Shown: positions 7,336 to 14,621 of the stretch, piece after piece
Position numbering within the stretch: the stretch's first letter is position 1
How the letters are laid out: each line of letters starts with the position of its first letter
NCBI GenBank assembly: GCA_045123575.1
Contig: JBGVKG010000035.1
Location: 1-29,290, forward strand
Reading direction: 5' to 3'
DNA: 29,290 nucleotides
Origin: SVEL01 sp045123575
Lineage (GTDB): Bacteria > Bacillota > Clostridia > Lachnospirales > Lachnospiraceae
The notes under the pieces: generated by a model
What the model was told of the DNA's origin: nothing
The model's input: only the letters and a program-made list of their open reading frames with translations
Database searches by the model: none
Made by a program: the position numbers and the translations under genes

Positions 7336-8259
7336 ATGAAAGTATATAATGATATTGCTCATATAGATAAAATAACTGAACAGGGTACAGCATTGGTATT
7401 AGGTAAATTTGATGGCTTGCATAAGGGTCATAGGCTACTGATAGATATGGTGGTAAGTCAGAAGAAGAATGGCTTGATACCAGCAGTATTTACATTTGCC
7501 AGAGCGCCTAGAGAGCATATAGAGAAGCAGAGACAGCAGTATATATTGACAACTGCAGAAAAAAGACTGTTTATGGAGGAAAGTGGTGTTGAAATACTGG
7601 TTGAACATCCACTGAATGATGTGTTTTTAGGTATGGAACCAGAGGATTTTATAAAAAATATTTTGGTTAGTGCATTACACGTTCGCAAGATATATTGTGG
7701 TCCAGATATGGGATTTGGGCGAGGGCGAAGAGGTAATGTGGCAATGCTTAGGCAGTACGAGGAAAAGTATGGTTATGAAACCATAGTTGTAGATAAGTTA
7801 AGATATATGGAGCGAGAGATAAGCAGTACCTACATACGTGAGGAGATTAAAAAAGGTTCTATTGGCTTATACAATGAGTTGCTAGGATATCCTTACACAG
7901 TAATAGGTACAGTGGAACCAGGTAAACAACTTGGTAGGGAATTAGGTTTCCCAACGGTGAATATAGTTCCAGAGCCAGATAAGATATTGCCACCTAATGG
8001 AGTATATTTTACTAAAGCGATAATAGATGGAGATACATACAACGGTGTTACAAATATTGGTGTACGACCATCTGTTGATAATGAAGATAAATTAACCATA
8101 GAAACCCATATATTAGGAACATCTATGGATATGTACGGAAAGACATTGGAGTTACAATTTATGGAGTTTGAGCGGGAAGAAAAAAAATTTTGCTCGACAG
8201 AAGAATTAAAACAAGCTATATTACAAGATATAGAGCTTTGCAAAAAATACTTTGCTTAA
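7336..8259 (+). CDS. ribF: Bifunctional riboflavin kinase/FAD synthetase RibF
   Basis: A 307-residue two-domain enzyme that phosphorylates riboflavin to FMN and adenylylates FMN to FAD. The N-terminal nucleotidyltransferase shows GKFDGLHKGHR (23-33) and SSTYIR (163-168). The C-terminal kinase shows GRELGFPTVN (200-209) and NIGVRPSV. The usual FTFDPHP motif reads FTFARAP (52-58), a variation from the common form. ATG 7336 is chosen because GGAAAGAG at 7319-7326 precedes it at normal distance; the in-frame ATG at 7315 has no such site. It is probably the last gene of the large ribosome-maturation operon. Confidence 0.94.
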   Translation: MKVYNDIAHIDKITEQGTALVLGKFDGLHKGHRLLIDMVVSQKKNGLIPAVFTFARAPREHIEKQRQQYILTTAEKRLFMEESGVEILVEHPLNDVFLGMEPEDFIKNILVSALHVRKIYCGPDMGFGRGRRGNVAMLRQYEEKYGYETIVVDKLRYMEREISSTYIREEIKKGSIGLYNELLGYPYTVIGTVEPGKQLGRELGFPTVNIVPEPDKILPPNGVYFTKAIIDGDTYNGVTNIGVRPSVDNEDKLTIETHILGTSMDMYGKTLELQFMEFEREEKKFCSTEELKQAILQDIELCKKYFA

Positions 8260-8274
8260 TAGCGAAAGGAGAAA

Positions 8275-9945
8275 ATGATGAATTATACTGCAATGATTTT
8301 AGGGTTAGCAGGGGGCTTAGGTTTATTCTTATATGGTATGAAACTTATGAGTGACGGCCTCGAGAAGGTAGCAGGCTCAAAGATGAAGAGTATCCTTGAG
8401 ATGTGTACAAAGAACAGATTTATAGGCCTTATAGTAGGTTTGTTGTTCACAGCTGTTATACAGTCATCTAGTGCAACTACATCGATGGTTGTAGGTTTCG
8501 TTAATGCAGGACTTATATCATTGGCGCAGGCCGTAGGACCAATCCTTGGTGCTAATATCGGTACAACAATTACAGGACAGTTAGTGTCATTTGATTTGGG
8601 AGAACTTGCACCTGCCTTTATATTTATCGGTGTTGTAATGATTATGTTCTTCAGTAATCAGACAGTTAAACGTCTTGGTGAAGTAGTTTTAGGTTTTGGT
8701 ATATTGTTCTTCGGTATGGAGACAATGTCAGGTGCTATGTATGATGTAAGAGAAGCTGACGTTGTAAAGAATATTATTTTAACACTTAGCAATCCATTCC
8801 TTGCGTTATTGGCAGGATTTTTATTGACAGCAGTTATACAGAGTTCATCAGCTACAGTTGGTATTATAATTGCTATGGCTGGAGCAGGTGTTATCACAGA
8901 TATCGAAATGGTATTTTTCATGGTGCTTGGTTGTAATATCGGTTCATGTGTTACTGCACTTATCGTTTCACTTGCAGGTAAGAAGGATGCTAAGAGAGCA
9001 GCTCTTATTCATCTTTATGTAAATATACTTGGTTCAGCGTTGCTTATGTTAGTACTTGTTCCTTTCTCTGCGCAGATAGAGGAAATGATAATGAATTTAA
9101 CTAAGCATTTGATTGTACATCCATATACAAATGAACAGCTTGTATCAAGAGCAATCGCTAATGCACATACAATATTTAAGATTGTACAGGTTATCCTTAT
9201 GTTCCCATTGGCTAAGCCTATAGTTAAGTTGACACAGTTAACAGTAAGAGGTGTAGACAAGAAGGAAGAGGGTTATGAGCTTGTATATATCAATCAGAGT
9301 ATGTCTACAACTCCATCAGCAGACCTTGTTGAGGCTGTTAAGGAAATCAAGAGAATGGGTGAGTTAGCAGCTAATAATCTTCAGACAGCATTTGAAGCAG
9401 TAATAGAGCTAGATAGGATGAAGATACAGCAGGTATATGATACAGAGAAGGAAGTAGACTTCTTATGTACAGAGATTACATATTATCTTGTAAAATTGAA
9501 CCAGCATTCATTCCCTATAAAGGAGCAGAAGAATATAGCTGGATACTTCCATGTTGTAAATGACTTGGAGAGAATAAGTGATCATGCTGAAAACTTAGCA
9601 GATGTGGCTATGAGCAGAATTGAAGAAGATATTGTATTTAGTAATACAGGAATATCTGAACTTACAGATATGTTTGAAAAGGTTATGAAGACTGTAAATT
9701 ACGCTATTGAGACATTTACTGAGCAGACAGAGGAGCACCTTAAGGAGATAGTAGCCTTAGAAAAGGAAGTAGACGTATTAGAGAAGGAGCTTCAGCATAA
9801 CCACGTAAGACGTTTAGCAACTAATGAATGTAAGGCTAAGTCATCAATATTCTCAGATATGGTTTCTAACCTTGAGAGAGTATCTGACCATGCTACAAAC
9901 ATTGCATTTGCTATATACGATGAGGATCAGTACAATATATACTAA
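8275..9945 (+). CDS. Na+/phosphate cotransporter with PhoU-like C-terminal domain
   Basis: A 556-residue membrane protein of the NptA/PF02690 family, predicted to import phosphate with sodium. Two inverted-repeat halves each carry the signature TAVIQSSSAT (residues 59-68 and 185-194) within about eight or nine membrane segments in the first 330 residues. The cytoplasmic remainder (about 340-550) contains two PhoU-like three-helix repeats, each with an ExxxDxLExxL-like or ERxSDHAxNxA motif (ERISDHAENLA and ERVSDHATNIA). AAAGGAG at 8265-8271 precedes the ATG; a second ATG follows at once. It lies 15 bases after ribF and could be read from that operon. Confidence 0.93.
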   Translation: MMNYTAMILGLAGGLGLFLYGMKLMSDGLEKVAGSKMKSILEMCTKNRFIGLIVGLLFTAVIQSSSATTSMVVGFVNAGLISLAQAVGPILGANIGTTITGQLVSFDLGELAPAFIFIGVVMIMFFSNQTVKRLGEVVLGFGILFFGMETMSGAMYDVREADVVKNIILTLSNPFLALLAGFLLTAVIQSSSATVGIIIAMAGAGVITDIEMVFFMVLGCNIGSCVTALIVSLAGKKDAKRAALIHLYVNILGSALLMLVLVPFSAQIEEMIMNLTKHLIVHPYTNEQLVSRAIANAHTIFKIVQVILMFPLAKPIVKLTQLTVRGVDKKEEGYELVYINQSMSTTPSADLVEAVKEIKRMGELAANNLQTAFEAVIELDRMKIQQVYDTEKEVDFLCTEITYYLVKLNQHSFPIKEQKNIAGYFHVVNDLERISDHAENLADVAMSRIEEDIVFSNTGISELTDMFEKVMKTVNYAIETFTEQTEEHLKEIVALEKEVDVLEKELQHNHVRRLATNECKAKSSIFSDMVSNLERVSDHATNIAFAIYDEDQYNIY

Positions 9946-9976
9946 TGCCAAAATATGCCAAAATACGCTTTTGGGG

Positions 9977-10004
9977 TTGACATATAGGAAATTAGTGCTA
10001 TAAT
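9977..10004 (+). promoter_or_regulatory. Consensus sigma-A-type promoter of the NlpC/P60 gene
   Basis: TTGACA at 9977-9982 and TATAAT at 9999-10004 match the consensus fully with a 16-bp spacer. Just upstream are a tandem ATGCCAAAAT pair (9945-9964) and a small stem CCAAAA/TTTTGG (9958-9963 and 9969-9974), which has no T-run and so is not a convincing terminator. The start site should fall near 10011, leaving a leader of about 47 nt with a GTAACA repeat and a TTGGAGG ribosome binding site. Confidence 0.85.
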
Positions 10005-10057
10005 GTAGCTATCTATGTAACAAAAACGTAACAAATGGCGTAGCATTTGGAGGAACT

Positions 10058-11308
10058 ATGAAAAAGAAATTAGTAGTTATTGTAGCAAGCGGATTAGCAG
10101 CAATTATCAGTGCGGCTGCAATATTATCAAGCTCGACAACAGGTTCTGGCACAAAGGATAAAAATGGCGAAATAGTAGCGGACAAGCAGGAGACACAGAC
10201 ACCTGCAGTTAGCGGAAACACAAATATATCATCAGTAGGTGTATCATCAGTAGTAGATACTATGGATGGAACAGACAGTGATGTATCAGAGAGAACAGGA
10301 AATATTAGCTATCTCAATGTAGGTTTTGCAGGTATCATGGATTCGTTTAACGATTATCTCTATGAGAATGACAAGATTACAGATGAAGAAGCTAACGATG
10401 CTATAAAGGATATGGATTTAGTTACATCTATTGTCCCAGAGGGCTCAGTTATTTCTGGTTATACAAACCTTGGTATCTCAAATGTAACATCTTACTTGAA
10501 TGTAAGAAAGGGCGCAGGTACTAATCATGCAATAGTTGGTAAGATGCCTGGTTATGCTGCATGTGAGATTCTTGAAGAAAAGAATGGTTGGTATAAGATT
10601 AAGTCTGGTGACGTAACAGGTTATGTTTCAGCAGATTACATCTTAACAGGCTATGATGCAAATGTTAAGGCTATGGAGAAGATGGACAGAGTCTTAGCTG
10701 TTAATTGTGACAAGCTTAACATTAGAGAGCTTCCTTCGACAGATTGTGCTGTTTCAACAAAGGTAGCAAAGGGTACACATCTTCAGATAGTTGAGGATTT
10801 AAAGGATGGCTGGTATAAGGTAACTGTAAATAATCTTACAGGATATGTAGCATCTGAGTATGTAGATGATATATATACATTACCAACAGCGACAAAGATT
10901 GAAACACATAACTATGGTTCATACAATACAAATGAGCCTGTACCACAGGTAGCAATCGACCTTATTAACTATGCATATCAGTTCTTAGGAAATCCATATA
11001 AGTGGGGCGGAAATAGCCTTACAAAGGGTATTGACTGTTCTGGTTTCGTTAAGCAGATATATGCTAAGTTTGGATATAATTTACCAAGAACATCAAAGGC
11101 TTTTAGAACAGGTGTAGGTACAACTGTTTCTGTAAGCAATGCTAGACCAGGAGATATCTTTGTATACAAGTACTCAGCTAATTCTGGACATGTAGCTATA
11201 TACATTGGTAATGGCAAGATTATTCATGCGGCTAATGAAAGAGCAGGCATCTGTATTGGAAGTGCATTCTACGCTACACCATACAGAGTAATACGAGTAA
11301 TTAAATAG
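10058..11308 (+). CDS. Secreted SH3b and NlpC/P60 cell-wall hydrolase
   Basis: A 416-residue exported peptidase expected to cut stem peptides of peptidoglycan. The N-terminus is a signal peptide (MKKK, then a hydrophobic stretch to about residue 23). A low-complexity linker follows, then SH3b domains at about 143-198 (LNVRKGAGTNHAIVGKM) and 215-270 (LNIRELPSTDCAVSTKV), which probably bind the wall. The NlpC/P60 domain covers about 298-416 with Cys327 in DCSGF, His378 in GHVAIYIG and His390 in IIHAAN as the catalytic set. It has its own consensus promoter and terminator and is a single-gene unit. Confidence 0.95.
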   Translation: MKKKLVVIVASGLAAIISAAAILSSSTTGSGTKDKNGEIVADKQETQTPAVSGNTNISSVGVSSVVDTMDGTDSDVSERTGNISYLNVGFAGIMDSFNDYLYENDKITDEEANDAIKDMDLVTSIVPEGSVISGYTNLGISNVTSYLNVRKGAGTNHAIVGKMPGYAACEILEEKNGWYKIKSGDVTGYVSADYILTGYDANVKAMEKMDRVLAVNCDKLNIRELPSTDCAVSTKVAKGTHLQIVEDLKDGWYKVTVNNLTGYVASEYVDDIYTLPTATKIETHNYGSYNTNEPVPQVAIDLINYAYQFLGNPYKWGGNSLTKGIDCSGFVKQIYAKFGYNLPRTSKAFRTGVGTTVSVSNARPGDIFVYKYSANSGHVAIYIGNGKIIHAANERAGICIGSAFYATPYRVIRVIK

Positions 11309-11323
11309 TTGATTGAATTTTAA

Positions 11324-11357
11324 GAGGGCAAAGCTATTGACTTTGCCCTCTTTTTTT
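11324..11357 (+). terminator. Intrinsic terminator after the NlpC/P60 gene
   Basis: GAGGGCAAAG (11324-11333) pairs perfectly with CTTTGCCCTC (11341-11350) around a 7-nt loop, followed by seven T. The loop and 3' arm also hold the -35 box of the rpsO promoter. Confidence 0.95.
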
Positions 11358-11365
11358 GCTATAAT
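11337..11365 (+). promoter_or_regulatory. rpsO promoter built into the upstream terminator
   Basis: TTGACT at 11337-11342 and TATAAT at 11360-11365 are separated by 17 bp. The -35 hexamer lies across the loop and 3' arm of the preceding terminator, and the spacer consists of the rest of that arm and the T-run. The predicted start is near 11372. Confidence 0.85.
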
Positions 11366-11371
11366 ACTAAA

Positions 11372-11465
11372 GGTTACGCACAAATGTGCATAATACATTT
11401 AGCCGACACTCGGTGTTTGGACACTCCGACCGGTACTGAAGTGTATGGCGATATATATTTTAAAG
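11372..11465 (+). ncRNA. Candidate structured leader of rpsO
   Basis: The leader of about 105 nt contains GCAC/GTGC (11378-11389 region) and a larger fold in which GCC and ACACT (11402-11410) face AGTGT and GGC (11440-11449), enclosing GTGT (11413-11416) with ACAC (11421-11424). Ribosomal protein S15 is known to repress its own mRNA through structured leaders in several bacterial groups, so this may be such a site. That is inference from context; I do not recognise the specific S15-binding signature. Confidence 0.4.
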
Positions 11466-11477
11466 GAGGAATTTGCC

Positions 11478-11744
11478 ATGATAACAAGAGAGCAGAAGGC
11501 AGAACTTATTAAGACATACGGTAGAACACCAGAGGACACAGGTTCTCCAGAGGTTCAGATCGCAATCTTAACATTCAGAATTAAGGAGCTTACAGAGCAC
11601 TTAAAGACACATCAGAAGGATCACCATTCAAGAAGAGGTCTTCTTAAGATGGTAGGTCAGAGACGTGGTTTACTTGATTACTTAAAGAAGACAGACCTTG
11701 AGGGTTACAGAAGCTTAATCGAGAAGTTAGGCATCAGAAAGTAA
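11478..11744 (+). CDS. rpsO: 30S ribosomal protein S15
   Basis: An 88-residue primary binder of 16S rRNA in the platform of the small subunit. The sequence shows the family core, TGSPEVQIAILTFRI (about 20-34), HLKTHQKDHHSRRGLLKMVG (about 37-56) and RRGLLDYL, ending in GIRK. The ATG at 11478 is chosen because AAAGGAGGA at 11462-11470 lies seven bases before it; an in-frame ATG at 11445 would add 11 residues and place that site inside the gene. It lies upstream of pnp, as in many bacteria, but with a strong terminator between them. Confidence 0.97.
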   Translation: MITREQKAELIKTYGRTPEDTGSPEVQIAILTFRIKELTEHLKTHQKDHHSRRGLLKMVGQRRGLLDYLKKTDLEGYRSLIEKLGIRK

Positions 11745-11758
11745 TTATAGATGTAACG

Positions 11759-11797
11759 AGGATAGACAAGGCGCGCCTTGTCTATCCTTTGTCTTTA
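11759..11797 (+). terminator. Intrinsic terminator of rpsO
   Basis: A perfect 30-nt palindrome at 11759-11788 (arm AGGATAGACAAGGCG) is followed by TTGTCTTT. It should end most rpsO transcripts and separate rpsO from pnp. Confidence 0.9.
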
Positions 11798-11800
11798 TCG

Positions 11801-11960
11801 TTAGGAAAGTTTGGAGAACTTTCCTATATGATAAAACGCTCCGCTAAGGACTTAATCGTAGCCGCAAGCGACTGCGATTTATTGTGCACCTCACGGAGAA
11901 GAAGTTAATTGCTTCGCAATACCGTTGGGGCGCAAAGAGTTTGCAAGCAAACTCTTATTT
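11801..11960 (+). repeat. Multi-hairpin intergenic repeat, copy B
   Basis: Second copy of the element at the window start. The series is TAGGAAAGTT (11802-11811) with AACTTTCCTA (11817-11826); ACGCTCCGCTAA identical to copy A (11836-11847), with CTCCG (11839-11843) able to pair with CGGAG (11894-11898); an internal hairpin AATCG/CGATT (11854-11858 and 11875-11879); ATTGC/GCAAT with a TTC loop (11908-11920); and AAGAGTTTGC/GCAAACTCTT (11935-11956, AA loop), then TATTTA. The last hairpin occupies the place of the 20-nt palindrome in copy A but has a different, still fully paired sequence. No protein is encoded with any conviction. Confidence 0.6.
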
Positions 11961-11987
11961 AAAAAACATCAAAATACACCATACAAA

Positions 11988-12106
11988 AACTGGTGGAGAT
12001 AAGAAAACCGAGACCACTGAATGCTTCATAAAGACTTGTGAAGATTTCAGTGTTTTCGGACATAAATTGCAGTTATGATATAACTACAATATGATTTCCA
12101 CCAGTT
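11988..12106 (+). ncRNA. Three-way-junction leader RNA of pnp
   Basis: Closing stem: AACTGGTGGAGAT (11988-12000) pairs with ATTTCCACCAGTT (12094-12106), 13 pairs with one G-T. Arm 2: 12008-12021 with 12046-12059 (CCGAGACCACTGAA and TTCAGTGTTTTCGG, one G-T and one mismatch), with a smaller CTTCA/TGAAG helix inside. Arm 3: ATTGCAGTTAT (12066-12076) with ATAACTACAAT (12080-12090) around GAT, one mismatch. The structure ends 22 bases before the AGGAGG of pnp. PNPase is known to regulate its own leader in enterobacteria through a cleaved hairpin; a comparable role here is inference. A small inverted-repeat mobile element is an alternative. Confidence 0.6.
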
Positions 12107-12138
12107 AAAGAAAATAATTTATTTAACAGGAGGACATT

Positions 12139-14223
12139 ATGTACAAGAGTTTTTCGATGGAACTTGCAGGCAGAACACTTACAGTTGATGTCGGCAGAGT
12201 TGCTAAGCAGGCAAACGGTGCAGCCTTAATGCACTATGGCGATACTGTAGTATTATCTACAGCTACAGCTTCAGACAAGCCAAGAGATGGTATCGATTTC
12301 TTCCCACTCTCAGTTGAGTATGAGGAGAAGTTATACGCAGTTGGTAAGATTCCTGGTGGTTTCAATAAGAGAGAGGGTAAGGCTTCTGAGAATGCTATCC
12401 TTACATCAAGAGTTATTGACCGTCCAATGAGACCATTATTCCCTAAGGATTACAGAAATGATGTAACACTTAACAATATGGTTATGTCAGTTGATCCAGA
12501 GTGTAGCCCAGAGCTTACAGCTATGCTTGGTTCAGCTATAGCAGTAGCTATATCTGATATCCCATTTGATGGTCCATGTGCTACTACACAGGTAGGTCTC
12601 ATTAATGGTGAATTCGTATTCAACCCAAATGCAACACAGAACGCTGTTTCTGATCTTAAGCTTACAGTTGCATCTACAAAGGAAAAGGTTATCATGATCG
12701 AGGCTGGTGCTAACGAAGTACCAGAGGCAAAGATGATCGAGGCTATATATGCTGCTCACGAGATTAACCAGAAGGTTATCGAGTTTATCGAGACAATCGT
12801 AGCAGAGGTTGGTAAGGAGAAGCACACATATGAGAGCTGTGCTATACCAGCAGAGTTATTCGAGGCTATGAAGACAGTTGTTACTCCAGAGGAGATGGAA
12901 GTAGCAGTATTCACAGATGATAAGCAGACAAGAGAAGGCAACATCAAGGCTATCAGCGAGAAGCTTGTAGAGGCATTTGCTGATAACGAGGAGTGGGTTG
13001 CACTTATTCCAGAAGCTTTATATCAGTATCAGAAGAAGACAGTTAGAAAGATGATCTTAAAGGATCACAAGCGTCCAGATGGTAGACAGCTTTCACAGAT
13101 TCGTCCACTTGCAGCAGAGATTGACCTTATCCCTAGAGTACACGGTTCAGCTATGTTTACAAGAGGACAGACACAGATCTGTAACGTATGTACATTAGCT
13201 CCATTATCAGAGGCACAGAAGCTTGATGGTCTTGATGTAAATGAGACATCTAAGAGATATATGCACCATTACAACTTCCCAGGATACTCAGTAGGTGAGA
13301 CAAAGGTTTCAAGAGGTCCAGGACGTCGTGAGATTGGTCACGGTGCATTAGCTGAGAGAGCGCTTATACCAGTTCTTCCTTCAGAGGAGGAGTTCCCATA
13401 CGCTATCAGAACAGTATCAGAGACATTTGAGTCAAACGGTTCTACATCTATGGCATCTACATGTGCATCATGTATGTCACTTATGGCTGCCGGTGTACCT
13501 ATCAAGAAGATGGTAGCAGGTATCTCATGTGGTCTTGTAACAGGTGATACAGATGATGATTATGTACTTCTTACAGATATCCAGGGTCTTGAGGACTTCT
13601 TTGGTGATATGGACTTCAAGGTAACAGGTACAGATGCAGGTATCACAGCTATCCAGATGGATATCAAGATTCATGGTCTTACAAGACCTATCGTTGAGGG
13701 TGCTATCGCTCAGTGTCGTGAAGCTAGAATGTTCATTATGGAGAATTGTATGAAGCCAGCTATCGCCGAGCCAAGACCAGAGGTTGGTCCATACGCTCCA
13801 AAGATTATCCAGATTCAGATCGACCCAGCTAAGATAGGTGAGGTTGTTGGTCAGAGAGGTAAGACAATCAACGCAATCATCGAGCAGACAGGCGTTAAGA
13901 TTGATATCACAGACGAAGGCGCTGTATCAATCTGTGGCGTAGAGGCTGATAAGATGGCTGAGGCTAAGAGGATGATCGAGACTATCGTTACTGACTTTGA
14001 AGAAGGTATGGTATTCGAAGGTAAGGTTATAAGCATCAAAGAGTTCGGTGCATTCATCGAGTTCGCACCAGGCAAGGAAGGTATGGTTCATATCTCTAAG
14101 ATATCTGAGGAGAGAATCAACCACGTTGAGGATGTTCTTACACTTGGCGATCATGTTAAGGTTGTATGCCTAGGCAAGGATAAGATGGGTAGAATCTCAT
14201 TCTCTATTAAAGACTGTAAGTAA
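12139..14223 (+). CDS. pnp: Polyribonucleotide nucleotidyltransferase (PNPase)
   Basis: A 694-residue 3'-to-5' phosphorolytic exoribonuclease. The order is RNase PH domain 1 (about 10-140, with GGFNKREG near 73-80), a helical linker (about 145-235), RNase PH domain 2 (about 310-510, with GRREIGHGALAERAL around 394-408), a KH domain with the GQRG loop at 571-574 and an S1 domain from about 623 to 692. The length is usual for the family. AACAGGAGG lies just upstream of the ATG. The leader is long (about 390 nt after rpsO) and holds a repeat and a three-way junction; the 3' side holds three further repeat units and a terminator. Confidence 0.97.
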   Translation: MYKSFSMELAGRTLTVDVGRVAKQANGAALMHYGDTVVLSTATASDKPRDGIDFFPLSVEYEEKLYAVGKIPGGFNKREGKASENAILTSRVIDRPMRPLFPKDYRNDVTLNNMVMSVDPECSPELTAMLGSAIAVAISDIPFDGPCATTQVGLINGEFVFNPNATQNAVSDLKLTVASTKEKVIMIEAGANEVPEAKMIEAIYAAHEINQKVIEFIETIVAEVGKEKHTYESCAIPAELFEAMKTVVTPEEMEVAVFTDDKQTREGNIKAISEKLVEAFADNEEWVALIPEALYQYQKKTVRKMILKDHKRPDGRQLSQIRPLAAEIDLIPRVHGSAMFTRGQTQICNVCTLAPLSEAQKLDGLDVNETSKRYMHHYNFPGYSVGETKVSRGPGRREIGHGALAERALIPVLPSEEEFPYAIRTVSETFESNGSTSMASTCASCMSLMAAGVPIKKMVAGISCGLVTGDTDDDYVLLTDIQGLEDFFGDMDFKVTGTDAGITAIQMDIKIHGLTRPIVEGAIAQCREARMFIMENCMKPAIAEPRPEVGPYAPKIIQIQIDPAKIGEVVGQRGKTINAIIEQTGVKIDITDEGAVSICGVEADKMAEAKRMIETIVTDFEEGMVFEGKVISIKEFGAFIEFAPGKEGMVHISKISEERINHVEDVLTLGDHVKVVCLGKDKMGRISFSIKDCK

Positions 14224-14434
14224 GGTATGGCTAAGGTTTTCGAAGAAAACTTTACTGAAGAGTATGAATGTATAGAAAACGTATAAAGGCTATGGCTAAA
14301 ATTCACGAAGTGAATTTTACTGATGTGAGTAAATATATAGAACGTTGGTAAGAGCCAGACCAGATTTTCTGTAAAGAAAATCTGGCAAAAGCTAAAATTC
14401 ACGAAGTGAATTTTACTGATGCGAGTAAATAAAA
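14224..14434 (+). repeat. Three GAA-loop hairpin units plus a GTAA-loop hairpin after pnp
   Basis: Unit a: TAAGGTTTTC (14232-14241), GAA, GAAAACTTTA (14245-14254), one G-T pair. Unit b: TAAAATTCAC (14297-14306), GAA, GTGAATTTTA (14310-14319). Unit c: 14393-14402 and 14406-14415, same stem as b. Each is followed by a CTGA...GAGTA tail; a and b are 65 bp apart and both continue into TATAGAA. Between b and c lies CCAGATTTTCT (14360-14370), GTAA, AGAAAATCTGG (14375-14385), a perfect 11-bp stem with a GNRA-type loop, preceded by AGAGCCAGA. This same hairpin recurs at 24115-24140. The stretch contains no gene I can support. Confidence 0.85.
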
Positions 14435-14445
14435 GTAACTTTTGC

Positions 14446-14475
14446 GAGGAACTTCATTTTGAAGTTCCTCTTTAT
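14446..14475 (+). terminator. Intrinsic terminator after pnp
   Basis: GAGGAACTTC (14446-14455) pairs perfectly with GAAGTTCCTC (14461-14470) around ATTTT, followed by TTTATATTT. Confidence 0.88.
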
Positions 14476-14529
14476 ATTTATTTAATATTAGTCCTCTTTT
14501 TTTTACCTAGAAATAACCCAATGAGTATC

Positions 14530-14556
14530 TTACATTTTATAATCTTTTGTTATACT
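14530..14556 (+). promoter_or_regulatory. Candidate extended -10 promoter of the metallophosphoesterase gene
   Basis: TGTTATACT at 14548-14556 gives an extended -10 (TG, one base, TATACT). A weak -35 (TTACAT, 14530-14535) lies 15 bp upstream. The leader then contains a GGGG/CCCC stem near 14571-14584. Confidence 0.45.
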
Positions 14557-14621
14557 TCATATCGGTTCGAGGGGATAGCACCCCGAAGAATACACACAAA
14601 AAATGAGGTAGAAAAAAGAAG

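Noticed and set aside
6795..7337. 180-codon frame on the - strand across truB
   Set aside because: Shadow of a clear gene; composition is that of antisense AT-rich codons and no start signal is seen.
9958..9974. Terminator after the Na+/phosphate cotransporter gene
   Set aside because: The stem is six pairs of mostly A-T with no T-run; it is too weak to call.
11884..12078. 64-codon frame in the pnp leader
   Set aside because: It runs through repeat hairpins and two arms of the three-way junction; no ribosome binding site and no family resemblance.
11988..12106. Small inverted-repeat transposable element (MITE) before pnp
   Set aside because: Possible, but no clear target duplication flanks the 13-bp arms and only one copy is present here; the leader-RNA reading is preferred for now.
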